NCBI RefSeq assembly: GCF_000802205.1
Contig: NZ_CP012850.1
Coordinates: 2,294,001-2,358,000, forward strand
DNA length: 64,000 nucleotides
Direction: 5' to 3'
Origin: Candidatus Nitrosocosmicus oleophilus
GTDB lineage: Archaea > Thermoproteota > Nitrososphaeria > Nitrososphaerales > Nitrososphaeraceae
How positions within the stretch are numbered: position 1 is the stretch's first letter; every line of letters begins with the position of its first letter. The notes below the pieces were generated by a model, which was given only the letters and a program-made list of their open reading frames with translations, had not been told where the DNA came from and ran no database searches. Below, piece by piece: positions 9,349 through 19,264 of the stretch. The translations under genes and the position numbers were made by a program.

Positions 9349-10353
9349 TTACTCTACCTTTTCTTGCGGCCACATCATTTTCCTTAGATCCTTGCCGACT
9401 TTTTCAATCTCATGATTTTCCAACTCCTGCAACATCCCTCTAAAAGCCAATTTCTTTTCCTTCTTGTAATTGTTGACCCACTCGTTTGCAAACTGTCCTG
9501 ATTGGATCTCTGCTAATACTTCCTTCATTTTTGCCTTAGAGTCTGTGTCAATTACGCGTTTACCCCGGGTAAGCCCACCATATCTTGCTGTTTCACTGAC
9601 CCTGGTATACATACCTGTAATACCATACTTTTGAACCAAGTCTACAATTAATTTTAGCTCGTGCAAGCATTCAAAATAGGCAATTTCTGGTTGATAACCT
9701 GCTTCTACCAGTGTCTCAAATGATTTAAGGATCATTTGGTGTACCCCTCCACACAAATCTACTTGCTCCCCAAACCAATCTGTTTCTACTTCTTCTTTGA
9801 ATGTGGTCTCCAAAACCCCAGGTTTTGTACTTCCTATTGATTTGGCGAGTGCCAATGTTTTTTCCCAAGCTTTTTTTGTATAGTCTTGATGTACAGCAAC
9901 AAGAGAAGGTGTCCCGAATCCGTCTAAGTACAATTCACGGACTCTTTGACCTGGTCCTTTCGGTGCAATCATTATGACATCAATATTTTTAGGAGGATCG
10001 ATCCACTTCCAATGTATAGCAGCACCATGTGAAAAACTGATCGTCTTATTTTCAGTCAAATATGGTGCGATTTCAGTCTTAAAAGTTTCTTCTTGTTCCA
10101 TATCTGGAATTAAAATATGTATAATATCAGAGTCTTTAACTGCATCACTAACAACTTTTACTTCGTGATTATCATTTTCTGCTTTTGCCCACGTCTTCCC
10201 TCCTGGACGCAAACCAACACAAACATTTAGACCGGAATCTTTCATATTAGATGCCTGTGCCGCACCTTGAATACCATAACCAATGACAGCAATCTTTAGA
10301 TTCCTTAATGGATCCAAAGAGACTTCATTGTCAAGCCATCTCCTTATTGTCAT
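9349..10353 (-). CDS. ilvC: Ketol-acid reductoisomerase
   Basis: Converts acetolactate or acetohydroxybutyrate to the dihydroxy acid in valine and isoleucine synthesis, using NAD(P)H and Mg. The N-terminal Rossmann motif is GYGIQGAAQ, the APKGPG block follows, and the knotted C-terminal domain contains E-x-x-x-E metal ligands (KEEVETDWFGEQ and YFECLHELKLIVDL). At 334 residues it is the short class I form. It is the most downstream gene of the long minus-strand amino-acid array, 62 bases after tyrA, and is the only branched-chain gene here; the other ilv genes must be elsewhere. Confidence 0.97.
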   Translation of the reverse strand: MTIRRWLDNEVSLDPLRNLKIAVIGYGIQGAAQASNMKDSGLNVCVGLRPGGKTWAKAENDNHEVKVVSDAVKDSDIIHILIPDMEQEETFKTEIAPYLTENKTISFSHGAAIHWKWIDPPKNIDVIMIAPKGPGQRVRELYLDGFGTPSLVAVHQDYTKKAWEKTLALAKSIGSTKPGVLETTFKEEVETDWFGEQVDLCGGVHQMILKSFETLVEAGYQPEIAYFECLHELKLIVDLVQKYGITGMYTRVSETARYGGLTRGKRVIDTDSKAKMKEVLAEIQSGQFANEWVNNYKKEKKLAFRGMLQELENHEIEKVGKDLRKMMWPQEKVE

Positions 10354-10415
10354 GCTTTAAAATGAAAATGAAATCATATATGTTCTTATTGATCCATATA
10401 TATCCATTGACTAGT

Positions 10416-11375
10416 TTAATTATTTAAAAACCGGTAAAGCAAATCATACGAATAATCTATATCTATTTGCTTCTTAATTTTTTTTCTCGTATTGATTACA
10501 AGGTTTTGCAAGTACTTTTCGTCTTTTTGTTCTACTTTCTTTGATACCCTCTCATAAATCTTGCCATACTTGTTAATTATCTCGATTGATTTGTCGCTAC
10601 CTAGAAATAGATTCAAATAAAGTGGTACTTCATCAGTTAATATACTCTCACTTAGTAACGATTGAATCCTATATGAGCTTCCCGATAACTGTTTTAACAG
10701 TTTTAACAAATCTTTTTCGTTTTTGAATGTCTTACTAGTTGAAATTTCAATCAAAAGTCTCGAGAAAACAAGATTAATAAAGTAAACTAAACTTATAAGA
10801 ATAGCAATAAGAGTATCGTGTTTTTCTGACGTACTTATTAAGAATCTTTTGAATCTTGGAAACAACTTACCAAGTATTCTTGATTCCCTGTTTACATCAG
10901 ATAAACCTAGTGGCACATACATTATTATATTCTTTGAAGATTTTATTTGAGCTCCTGGTCCAAACATAGGATGGATACAAAGAAATTTCATAGAATTATA
11001 TTTCTGGGATAAGTTTGAAATATAATTATGAATAGGATTTTTGACAGAAGATATTTCTATAACAATTGTTCCTGGTCTTAGCATCATTGTAATTTTATCA
11101 AGGATTTTAAGCGTTTCCTTGATAGGAGTACATAAAATGATTATGTTTGAATCTTTAACAAACTTGCTAATACTCTTTGAAACAAAAACATTCACGGTCT
11201 CTGAGATATTTAAGTAATCTGCCCTACTAATGTCAACTAAGAAAATCTTTTCTACTTTAATAGTTTTTTTGCTTAAATGTTGATCTTCAGATTGTTCTTT
11301 ACGTAAATTAATAAGATAATCAAAAAACCATTTTCCCATTCTTCCGGCGGCTCCAACTATTAGGATATTTGCCAT
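10416..11375 (-). CDS. tyrA: Prephenate dehydrogenase family protein
   Basis: NAD(P)-dependent oxidative decarboxylation of prephenate (or arogenate) towards tyrosine. The N-terminus carries the dinucleotide fold (NILIVGAAGRMGKWF), and the substrate-domain block CIHPMFGPGAQ matches the TyrA histidine region. Length 319, with a helical C-terminal half. It follows 48 bases after the chorismate mutase-aminotransferase gene, consistent with a chorismate to prephenate to tyrosine segment. The choice of prephenate or arogenate cannot be read from sequence. The GAAGRMG form is looser than the usual GxGxxG. Confidence 0.88.
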   Translation of the reverse strand: MANILIVGAAGRMGKWFFDYLINLRKEQSEDQHLSKKTIKVEKIFLVDISRADYLNISETVNVFVSKSISKFVKDSNIIILCTPIKETLKILDKITMMLRPGTIVIEISSVKNPIHNYISNLSQKYNSMKFLCIHPMFGPGAQIKSSKNIIMYVPLGLSDVNRESRILGKLFPRFKRFLISTSEKHDTLIAILISLVYFINLVFSRLLIEISTSKTFKNEKDLLKLLKQLSGSSYRIQSLLSESILTDEVPLYLNLFLGSDKSIEIINKYGKIYERVSKKVEQKDEKYLQNLVINTRKKIKKQIDIDYSYDLLYRFLNN

Positions 11376-11423
11376 TTCAGTTATTTCAGGTCAAAGTAAA
11401 GATTATCGTAGAAAAAATAATAC

Positions 11424-12938
11424 TTAAAGTTTACCAACCAAATCACTAATGATTTCCAATCCTTTGATCATTTTCGTTTCCTCTAGACACGTAGATAATC
11501 TTATGTAATTAGAATAATTTGATCCGAATCCACTTCCCGGTGCTACGGCAACTCCATGGTTTAACAATAATTCCACTAACTTCAAGTCTGTCAAATCTAG
11601 ATCACGCCTGATCCTTGCAAAGACATACATTGCCCCATCTGGGAATACATATTCAAATGGTAATTTTTTCAAATGCTCACACATTATTTCTAAACGCTTC
11701 TTCATTATTTTGTTATTTCTCTCAGGATCGGAATTTAGTGCTAGCAAGGCACAAGATTGCATTGGCTCTGCCACTGATGTTAAAGCCAATGCTTGTATTT
11801 TGATGAGCTTGTTGATTAATGAGGCATTTCTAGAATACACATAGCCGACCCTAAATCCCGTCATCGCAAATGTTTTTGAAAAAGAGCCCAATAGTATTGA
11901 TTTGTCATAGTCAAAATTAATAACACTTCGATAAGGTTCATAAGCATAGTTAGAATAAACTTCATCACTGAGTAAATAAATTCCATTCTTGCGAGCTAAT
12001 TCTACTATTTTGTCGTAAGATTTTTTGTTCAGTATTTTACCAGTTGGATTATTAGGATAATTTAGACAGATTATTTTTGTATTAATATTAATTTGATTTT
12101 CTATTTCAGAAATGTCAGGCTCCCAGTTCTGTTCCAAACTAGTCTTTACTACCCTATTTTTTACACCAAGGTAATTTGCACAATCAAAGCAAGCCGGCCA
12201 AGCTGGTTCAATGGTAATAATTTCATCACCCGGTCTCAAAAGTGCGGAAAACGAACAAAATATCCCGAACCGGCCTCCGGGGGTAACAATAATCTTGTCA
12301 GGACTTATTGGTTCAAAAATATCAAATCCATTTTTAGCTGAGATATTAGCAAGATGATTGGACAAACCTTTCCGCAAATCTCTGATACCCGCAGTCTGAG
12401 TATAATGAAACCTGCGCATTTCATAAATCCTGGTTAATTCATTCTTAACTTCAACCGGTGGTAGAAAATCAGGTTCTCCAACCTCCATGTGTATTATCTT
12501 AAATCCTTGTAGTTCTAGATTTTTTGCTGCATTAAAGACATCCAAATGAGATTTGATTTCAAATTTATGGATCTTATGTTCGTCCTTCGTAGGAGGGGAT
12601 TTAGTAGGCTGAACCGAAGAATTTGTTTTATGTTCAATTATTTCTTGCTTACCATTGAGTTTATTTTTTTCCAAATTCTGAATTCTAATTGATTCGTTAA
12701 TTAGCATATTGACAATCCTTCCAGAAAATTCTGGATCCAAATTCAAATATTCAGGGTTACTAAACAAATAGCTCTTGATACCTAATTCTACCTTATCGTC
12801 AATAATCTCAAGGTCCAAATTGGTCTTTATCGCTCCGATTTTCCTCGCAATCTCCATCCTTTGATTGACTAGTTGCATGATTTGCTTTGTAATTTCTTTC
12901 ATGTCATTCCTCAAAATACTAACTTCTTCTATCGTCAT
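11424..12938 (-). CDS. Chorismate mutase - aromatic aminotransferase fusion
   Basis: Two enzymes in one 504-residue chain. Residues 1-90 are an AroQ-type all-helical chorismate mutase: R10, R27, K38, E51 and Q87 line up with catalytic residues R11, R28, K39, E52 and Q88 of the E. coli mutase. A polar linker of about 35 residues follows. From about 130 on there is a class I/II PLP aminotransferase: NYPNNPTG at 293-300, SDEVYSNY, PLP lysine K355 in GSFSKTFAMTGFRVGY, and a C-terminal substrate arginine in YIRLSTC. The fusion probably makes prephenate and transaminates an aromatic keto acid or prephenate itself. It sits between aroC and tyrA, the expected metabolic position. Confidence 0.92.
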   Translation of the reverse strand: MTIEEVSILRNDMKEITKQIMQLVNQRMEIARKIGAIKTNLDLEIIDDKVELGIKSYLFSNPEYLNLDPEFSGRIVNMLINESIRIQNLEKNKLNGKQEIIEHKTNSSVQPTKSPPTKDEHKIHKFEIKSHLDVFNAAKNLELQGFKIIHMEVGEPDFLPPVEVKNELTRIYEMRRFHYTQTAGIRDLRKGLSNHLANISAKNGFDIFEPISPDKIIVTPGGRFGIFCSFSALLRPGDEIITIEPAWPACFDCANYLGVKNRVVKTSLEQNWEPDISEIENQININTKIICLNYPNNPTGKILNKKSYDKIVELARKNGIYLLSDEVYSNYAYEPYRSVINFDYDKSILLGSFSKTFAMTGFRVGYVYSRNASLINKLIKIQALALTSVAEPMQSCALLALNSDPERNNKIMKKRLEIMCEHLKKLPFEYVFPDGAMYVFARIRRDLDLTDLKLVELLLNHGVAVAPGSGFGSNYSNYIRLSTCLEETKMIKGLEIISDLVGKL

Positions 12939-12948
12939 CTTCGAATCC

Positions 12949-14058
12949 CTAACGTATTACCCTTGGCACAAGATTAGATTTTAGACAAAAATCTAGCAAC
13001 ACGATTGCTGTAATGCTATCTACTACAGGCGGGGCCCTGGGGACTACACACGGATCATGTCTACCGGATACAATTAATTGAGATTCCGTCATATCCTTCA
13101 AATCTACTGTCTTCTGAGGTTTTGGGATGGATGCAGCCGGTTTGAAAGCAACTCTAAATACTATTGGCATTCCATCTGTAATCCCACCCAATATTCCTCC
13201 TGATTTATTTGTATCAGTAATTATTTTGCCAGTGGATTTATCAATAGAGAATGAATCATTATTCTCAGACCCCCTCATAGCCGAACCGCTAAATCCAGAT
13301 CCAAATTCAAGTCCTTTAACCGCAGGAATGCTGAAAATACCTTTTGATATCTCAGACTCTATTGATTCAAAAATTGGTTCGCCTAATCCTACTGGCACTC
13401 CTTGTGCTACGCACTCGATTACACCTCCCAATGAATCACCTTCTCTTCTAGCGGACAATATCAAATCCCTCATTCTCATTGCTATATCCTGGTCAGGGCA
13501 ACGAACATCATTAAGATATCTGTTTTTAGAAAGCGTGTCAAATGGTATGTCAGCAGTATCCATTGTTATATCTCCAATAGATTTTGTATAACTTATTATT
13601 TCAATATTTAAATAATTCTTTAATATTTTCAACGCTACGGCTCCTCCCATCGCTATAGTCGCAGTTAACCTGCCTGAAAATCGTCCACTTCCCCTAAAGT
13701 CATTGAATCCTCCATATTTTGAAAAAGCAGTATAGTCTGCATGACCAGGTCTTGGCTTTGATACGAAATCATCATATGAACGAGAATCAGAGTCCTTGTT
13801 CCAAATAATCATGCTGATGGGAGCACCAGTTGTGAATCCATTGAAAACACCTGAAAGTATTTCCACTGTATCAGTTTCCCTCCTCTGGGTTGTAATGATT
13901 GATTGTCCGGGCTTCCTTAAATCAAGTAATGGCTGAACATCTGCCTCCGAGAGACGTAGTCCTGCTGGACACCCATCTATTATAGCTCCTATGCATTGGC
14001 CATGGCTCTCACCAAAACTTGATAACGTGAAGCAATCCCCAAGCGTATTTGAAGGCAT
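12949..14058 (-). CDS. aroC: Chorismate synthase
   Basis: Last step to chorismate: 1,4-elimination of phosphate from EPSP, needing reduced FMN. The family blocks GESHG near the start, RPGHADY, GRFSGRLTA and the C-terminal SGRHDPC are all visible. Length 369 is usual. The stop is 11 bases from the start of the mutase-aminotransferase gene, so the genes are tightly coupled. About 100 bases separate it from aroA upstream. Confidence 0.97.
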   Translation of the reverse strand: MPSNTLGDCFTLSSFGESHGQCIGAIIDGCPAGLRLSEADVQPLLDLRKPGQSIITTQRRETDTVEILSGVFNGFTTGAPISMIIWNKDSDSRSYDDFVSKPRPGHADYTAFSKYGGFNDFRGSGRFSGRLTATIAMGGAVALKILKNYLNIEIISYTKSIGDITMDTADIPFDTLSKNRYLNDVRCPDQDIAMRMRDLILSARREGDSLGGVIECVAQGVPVGLGEPIFESIESEISKGIFSIPAVKGLEFGSGFSGSAMRGSENNDSFSIDKSTGKIITDTNKSGGILGGITDGMPIVFRVAFKPAASIPKPQKTVDLKDMTESQLIVSGRHDPCVVPRAPPVVDSITAIVLLDFCLKSNLVPRVIR

Positions 14059-14159
14059 GAATAAATTTTTAGTTGTAATTCTGATATATTATTATTTTTA
14101 ATATTTAATCTACATCTTACAAGTTATGCTTGGATGTTCACAAATCATAGTCAACAATT

Positions 14160-15638
14160 TCACGTTACCAAATACTCAATTTGGGCGCCTATCCCTTTCA
14201 ACTCACTTATGAAATTTGGAAAGGATACATCAACGGAATCTGCACTATCGATAATGGAATAGTCTGTAGATAAACCAGCTATCGTAAAGGCCATAAAGAG
14301 TCTGTGATCGTCAAATGAATTGATTACCGCATTTTTTAATTTGTCTGGAGGGTATATAGTTATTGAATCGTTTTCTTCTTTTATTTGAGCCCCAAATTTT
14401 GCTAGTTGAGAGGAAATAATAGAGACACGGTCAGTTTCCTTATATCTTGCATGCGACACACCAGTTATGATAGTCTTTTCTTTAGCCTTTAGTGACAAAA
14501 TTGCTACTACCGGAAGTAAATCTGGGGTAGCAACCAAATTAAAGTCTCCGCCTTCTAATTTATCCGATCCATCTATTTTAGCCACTCCTTTGCTCTTGTC
14601 GGTTTCAATTCTACCCCCCATTCTCTTGATTATATTAATTATTTCCATATCTCCCTGAGGCATCGTAAAATCCAAATTCTTTATTACCAGAACACCTTCT
14701 GACATAATGGCTGCGGACAATAGCAATGCAGCAGTAGAAAAATCACCAGGCACTCGAAAGGTTTGGGCTTTGTAATCACATTTTATAGGTAGTCTATATT
14801 CCTCTGAGATATTTAGAATTGGTTTGGACTCTTTTGAATCATCTGAACCATCTCTCAAATTCTGAAGAAATTCCCTATTTGAAGAATTCTCCACTTCAAC
14901 ACCAAATTTTTTCATAATAAAAATAGTTGAGTCAATATATGGTTTGGAAACTTGGTTGCCTAAGACTTGGATCGTAGTTGGAGTTTGAGAATATATTCCG
15001 GAGAGAAGGATTGATGATATGAATTGGCTAGAAATATCTCCTCTAATCTTAGCCGTTCCTCCTTTAAAACCACCACCCTTTACGACAAGTGGAGGAAAGT
15101 TTTTGCTATTTGTGGAAAAGCAACTGACGCCCAATTGATTTAACGCGTTGATCAGATCACCCATGGGTCTTTTTCGAAGACTCTTATCACCAGTTAGAAT
15201 ACTATAACCATCATTTACCAAAGAACACATGGATGTAGCAATTCTAATGGTCGTACCTGAATTGTCAGCATTTAACACATCATCCGGTGTTTTAAAACCT
15301 CTCCTTCCTCCGTTGCTTTCAACTGTGAGATCCTGCATACCGGATAAACTAACTTTATCATACCTGGGCCCACTAACAAGATATGCTTGATAATTTTCCA
15401 GGTTATCAAATTTAGAAGTCTCTGAATAATTGGACTCTTTATTTAAAGGATTAACGATGACACCTAACATTTTGACACAGTCAATCGATGCAAGCGTGTC
15501 TCTAGAGATTAGGACATTTTCTATGTGGGATTTGCCACAAGAAAGGCTAGATATCAATATGGCCCGGTGACTATAACTTTTGCTTGGAGGACAATTGATC
15601 TCCCCGCATAGTTGGGATTTTTTTACTTTTATTTCCAC
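14160..15638 (-). CDS. aroA: EPSP synthase (3-phosphoshikimate 1-carboxyvinyltransferase)
   Basis: Transfers the enolpyruvyl group of PEP to shikimate 3-phosphate. The N-terminal phosphate site reads CPPSKSYSHRAIL, the central block NADNSGTT is typical, and the C-terminal half has ARYKETDR and DDHRLFMAF. Length 492 is longer than the ~430 of most members: polar insertions at about residues 60-100 (NKESNYSETSKFDNLE and after) and 255-275 account for this, and similar loops occur in other proteins here. It follows a 543-base gap and probably starts a transcription unit with aroC, the fusion gene and tyrA. Confidence 0.96.
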   Translation of the reverse strand: MEIKVKKSQLCGEINCPPSKSYSHRAILISSLSCGKSHIENVLISRDTLASIDCVKMLGVIVNPLNKESNYSETSKFDNLENYQAYLVSGPRYDKVSLSGMQDLTVESNGGRRGFKTPDDVLNADNSGTTIRIATSMCSLVNDGYSILTGDKSLRKRPMGDLINALNQLGVSCFSTNSKNFPPLVVKGGGFKGGTAKIRGDISSQFISSILLSGIYSQTPTTIQVLGNQVSKPYIDSTIFIMKKFGVEVENSSNREFLQNLRDGSDDSKESKPILNISEEYRLPIKCDYKAQTFRVPGDFSTAALLLSAAIMSEGVLVIKNLDFTMPQGDMEIINIIKRMGGRIETDKSKGVAKIDGSDKLEGGDFNLVATPDLLPVVAILSLKAKEKTIITGVSHARYKETDRVSIISSQLAKFGAQIKEENDSITIYPPDKLKNAVINSFDDHRLFMAFTIAGLSTDYSIIDSADSVDVSFPNFISELKGIGAQIEYLVT

Positions 15639-16181
15639 GTAGATGACCTGCTATATTATTCACAGAAAATTAATATCAATATTGCTATTCTCAATAGCCC
15701 ACATAAAACCTACTTTAAGTCAAATAGGATTTGTTATGAGGATTTATGAAACAAATTAACAATATCTTTTCTTTCTTCTCGCGGGCCTTGAAGGTCATTG
15801 AATGTGGAGATTCATCTGACTTACAAGTAATCTCTGTATTGAATCTAAAGCTGACCGAATAATCTTCTCAAATACCTTTTCTTTTCAAAAGTAGTGATTA
15901 GAATAACCGTTAAACTTATTCATAGGCAAAATTCATTAAGAGAATCAGCCTCTCTATCTTTCTAACTGTTTTCTCTGTAGAATTCTTGCTCTCATTGATT
16001 GATATAATATTGTAGTTTACCTTGTTGTTTGATAGATCCATTTTTATCAATTATCTGGTTATTTAGGCATTCCTGCAAAATATCAACAGGCATATTTATG
16101 ATGACTAAGATTTCGAATCTCATTTAGTTGCGATATCAAATGCTAAATAAATTGGATTTGAAACCGGCTCATCTTGTGTAT
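15639..16181. other. Intergenic gap upstream of aroA
   Basis: This 543-base gap interrupts the aro array. It is AT-rich except for a short patch near 15780-15860 where a 38-codon plus-strand frame opens (ATG 15746, stop 15862). That frame has no recognisable product and I do not call it a gene. No tRNA or strong hairpin was seen. Confidence 0.55.
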
Positions 16182-17027
16182 TTATTCAACGGTTGCTTTA
16201 GTGTTATTAACTTTAGCCGAGATTATTTTTCCGTCAAATTTTTCCATAGAATTCACGAAATTTTCTACATTGTCTTTATACAAAACCGCTGCAATAGCTG
16301 GTCCATTTCCTGAATGACTAATACTCAAACAATGATTTTCGAATGCATTAATCATGGGTGCGTAATTATTATATAAAATTGAGTTTATCAGGACACCGTT
16401 GAGATTCATCGCCTTCCAATAATCTCCTTTTAGGGCTAGTCTAAAAGCATGGTTGAACAGGTCCTTATGAATTCGTAGTTTAGGAACTTCACCTCTGGCA
16501 ACTCCTGTAGGCAGAAATATAACAACAGCAAGATCGTTATTCACCACATCTCTTTTTATTATTTTCTTATAGTGGTTATCAGTTAATATTACTCCACCAT
16601 AATAACATGCACAAGCATCATCAAAAGCCCCAGTCATGCTCACCTTTGCCCATAAAGAAGAATTGACCGCTGTGCTTAGGACTGCTCTGTCATAGATTTG
16701 ATCATCCAATAATTTGTAGCATGCAAGTGAAATTGCATTTGAAACCGCACTCGAACTCTTGAGACCCCAACCTGCTGGTATTTCAGATGTCAGACTAATA
16801 GATAAGAAATGATTTTTCAAAACACTACCAGGCAATATGCTCCTGATTATCTTATTTACCAGTTTATCATTCACAAAATTTCTGGATATCCCTTGATGTC
16901 CTTTCTCAAGTGATAATTTTACCTTGACCTTTTGCGAAATTCCAAAAGTACACCCCTTGCCTGTTGCGATGGCATTTACTATAGATATGGCACCAAACAT
17001 AGTAACAGAAGCAGAAGAATTTTTCAT
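16182..17027 (-). CDS. aroK: Shikimate kinase, archaeal GHMP type
   Basis: ATP-dependent phosphorylation of shikimate. This is the archaeal GHMP-superfamily enzyme, not the P-loop kinase of bacteria. The ATP loop is at about 84-94 (PAGWGLKSSSA), and the C-terminal glycine-rich motif HSGNGPAIAAV is present. Length 281 fits. The ATG follows the aroE stop immediately, giving direct translational coupling. The homoserine kinase relative is unlikely because of the aroE partner and the lengths of the conserved blocks. Confidence 0.93.
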   Translation of the reverse strand: MKNSSASVTMFGAISIVNAIATGKGCTFGISQKVKVKLSLEKGHQGISRNFVNDKLVNKIIRSILPGSVLKNHFLSISLTSEIPAGWGLKSSSAVSNAISLACYKLLDDQIYDRAVLSTAVNSSLWAKVSMTGAFDDACACYYGGVILTDNHYKKIIKRDVVNNDLAVVIFLPTGVARGEVPKLRIHKDLFNHAFRLALKGDYWKAMNLNGVLINSILYNNYAPMINAFENHCLSISHSGNGPAIAAVLYKDNVENFVNSMEKFDGKIISAKVNNTKATVE

Positions 17028-17924
17028 TTATTTCGGTACCCCAAATATTCCAAGTAATGACTTTCGCATGACTTCCTTTGGTGCATTCAACCCTGTCCAT
17101 ATCTCAAATGATTTATAGCCTTGGTTTAGTAACATCTCGTATCCAAATATTACCTTTGCATTAGCGCTTCTTGCACGATCTAAGAAATCAGTCATAATTG
17201 GTTTGTAAATAATGTCAAAAACTATAGATTCGTTGCTCATGGAATCTGAGCTTAAAAGACTTTTTTCGTTATTAAGACCTACTGAAGTAGTATTGATAAT
17301 CAGTTTACAATGCGAGGAAACATGAGATAATTTCTCATGGTCTGAATACTCCATCGGAATACAATTTAGTCCCAAGGTATTGCCCAATTCAATTACTTTA
17401 GAGAGTTTTTGCCTATCTCTATTTACAACAAATACCGATTTTATACCTTTTTTTCTTGACAGTCCTACTAGCGCTGCTCTGCTTGATCCTCCTGCTCCAA
17501 GTATCAAAATTTCTAGGCCTTCAAATCTTGATATTCTTTCTTCAATTGGGGCCATCAATCCGTAAATATCTGTGTTATATCCAAAAAGGATTCCGTCTTC
17601 ATTTTTGACTGTATTGACTGCCCCTGCCAGAGAAGCCTCTTCAGTTAATTTGTCGACATATTTTGTCATTTCTACCTTATGCGGAATCGTGACGTTGAAC
17701 CCTGTTACATTAATTTGGCGCAACGATTCCACTGATTCCTCGAGTTCGTTTATCTTAACCTTAAAAGCAATGTATGAATAATTTAGATTTAGATACTTAA
17801 ACGCAGCATTATGCATCAAAGGGGATAATGAATGCTCAACGGGATCTCCTATAATACAAAAAGTCTTAGTAGATTTATCTGCGGCTACCTGTGGATTAGA
17901 TGTATCCTCACTAAAACTGCTCAT
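17028..17924 (-). CDS. aroE: Shikimate dehydrogenase
   Basis: NADP-dependent reduction of 3-dehydroshikimate to shikimate. The substrate domain shows HSLSPLMHNAAF and the catalytic lysine block TIPHKVEMTKYVD; the cofactor loop is GAGGSSRAAL, and the C-terminal segment GYEMLLNQGYKSFEIWTG is typical. Length 298 is slightly long owing to a polar N-terminal extension of about 20 residues. It sits directly before aroK. The 553 bases upstream should carry its promoter. Confidence 0.96.
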   Translation of the reverse strand: MSSFSEDTSNPQVAADKSTKTFCIIGDPVEHSLSPLMHNAAFKYLNLNYSYIAFKVKINELEESVESLRQINVTGFNVTIPHKVEMTKYVDKLTEEASLAGAVNTVKNEDGILFGYNTDIYGLMAPIEERISRFEGLEILILGAGGSSRAALVGLSRKKGIKSVFVVNRDRQKLSKVIELGNTLGLNCIPMEYSDHEKLSHVSSHCKLIINTTSVGLNNEKSLLSSDSMSNESIVFDIIYKPIMTDFLDRARSANAKVIFGYEMLLNQGYKSFEIWTGLNAPKEVMRKSLLGIFGVPK

Positions 17925-18477
17925 GACTATATTCAGAATAGTTTTTGAAGCATATTTATTCTAAAGCATCATAATTCCATTCACCATCTGACTAGTTTGA
18001 TTTAAAGAGTATTTTTTGTCTAGTTGTTTTTCATGTTAACATAGCTCGCCCTCCCTTCTCTGGGCTATTAAATGAAATGATATAATTCAATAAAAATTGA
18101 AATAAGCTTTTTTTGAGTTACAAAGTATTGTTAGCATGTTACTACAGTCTGCAATTTTATTTTCTCAAATGCAGTATTTGATTTGATCATGATGATCGAT
18201 TATTCTTCTCATCGTGATCATCAAAAAGTTGATAATGCAAGTCTGGAACAATATATAGTCATTGATACTCCTCTAAATTACAAGATTCATAATTTATTCT
18301 GATTTTAATTTGCTACGATAACTAATTGCATAATAAAATCATTTTAAAAGCTATAATAAATTGGGGAACGATATCCTTTGGTAATAAGGATAAGTTGATG
18401 CCCTAAAAATGGTAGAAAAGGTAATTGGTAAAGGAAGCAATCGGATCCATTTTAGATTTTTATCAAACGTATCTTCT
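17925..18477. other. Intergenic gap upstream of aroE
   Basis: No supported gene. The stretch contains the palindromic cluster TGATCATGATGATCGAT near 18184-18200 and its partner GATCATC at 18216-18222, giving a 7-base inverted repeat (GATGATC/GATCATC) with an 18-base loop. This could be a regulator site for the aroE-aroK unit, but nothing else supports it. Confidence 0.45.
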
Positions 18478-19185
18478 CTAAAACAAATCATAAATTGATT
18501 TCATTTGACCTATCGATAATTGACCTGGGGCTAGAGCTGCTCCAACCGATGCAAATGTAAATGGGGCTTTACCCACCACCGTACACAAAACTCTGCTTAA
18601 AACACCTGTTTCCCCCATTGCAAAAGCTATCAAATTAATGTGGGTATCAATTGATTGGTATATACTTAAGATCTTTATTGAATCATCTATTGACCTTGCG
18701 GTAGTAACTACCTTTACAAATGGGCTGTAAATTTGCATGTTTTTTACTTGTTCTAAAAGGCGATTTAATTCAGGAGTTTGAGAAAAATCATGCCAACTTA
18801 CAAGAATTCGGGTGTTTCCATTTTCAACCAGATCGGCGATAAAGTCGTTACTTGAAATCAAATTGTATTCGATATCTACGAAAAGTGGACTTTTACGAAT
18901 AAATTTGGCTATTATCTCAGCCCTTTTCTCGGAATCATTGGAAAATTTGCCACCTTCATTCTCAGGTCTGATTGTGTAAATGCATTTGTCCTGATATCTT
19001 GACAAAATATCTAAATAGAGATCGATATTTTCGAAACTACTAAGGTAATCAAATCGGCACTCAATTATATCTACTCCCCTACTTATTGCCTCGTCTATTT
19101 GATTCACGGTTAATACCAAACTTTTATCGTTATCAGTATCATTTATGACAGGAATTGATGCACATAATTTTCTATTGATAGACAA
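18478..19185 (-). CDS. aroD: 3-dehydroquinate dehydratase, type I
   Basis: Schiff-base enzyme that dehydrates 3-dehydroquinate. The general-base histidine is in LVSWHDFSQTP and the imine-forming lysine in PFVKVVTTA. The substrate-loop region ends FAMGETGVLSRV and SVGAALAPGQ, as in type I enzymes. Length 235 is usual for a free-standing archaeal AroD. It is 79 bases downstream of tatC and probably read with the tatC, methyltransferase and aroB'/aroA' genes. Confidence 0.95.
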   Translation of the reverse strand: MSINRKLCASIPVINDTDNDKSLVLTVNQIDEAISRGVDIIECRFDYLSSFENIDLYLDILSRYQDKCIYTIRPENEGGKFSNDSEKRAEIIAKFIRKSPLFVDIEYNLISSNDFIADLVENGNTRILVSWHDFSQTPELNRLLEQVKNMQIYSPFVKVVTTARSIDDSIKILSIYQSIDTHINLIAFAMGETGVLSRVLCTVVGKAPFTFASVGAALAPGQLSIGQMKSIYDLF

Positions 19186-19264
19186 GTTAGATAATTAAAG
19201 AACTAGCAAGGTTACTTTATGTCTTTCTTACTACTAAGGGTTTCAGTAAGATTTGAGTAATCTC

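Noticed and set aside
15746-15862. 38-codon frame in the aroA upstream gap
   Set aside because: No motif, no clear promoter, and codon content not distinct from chance.
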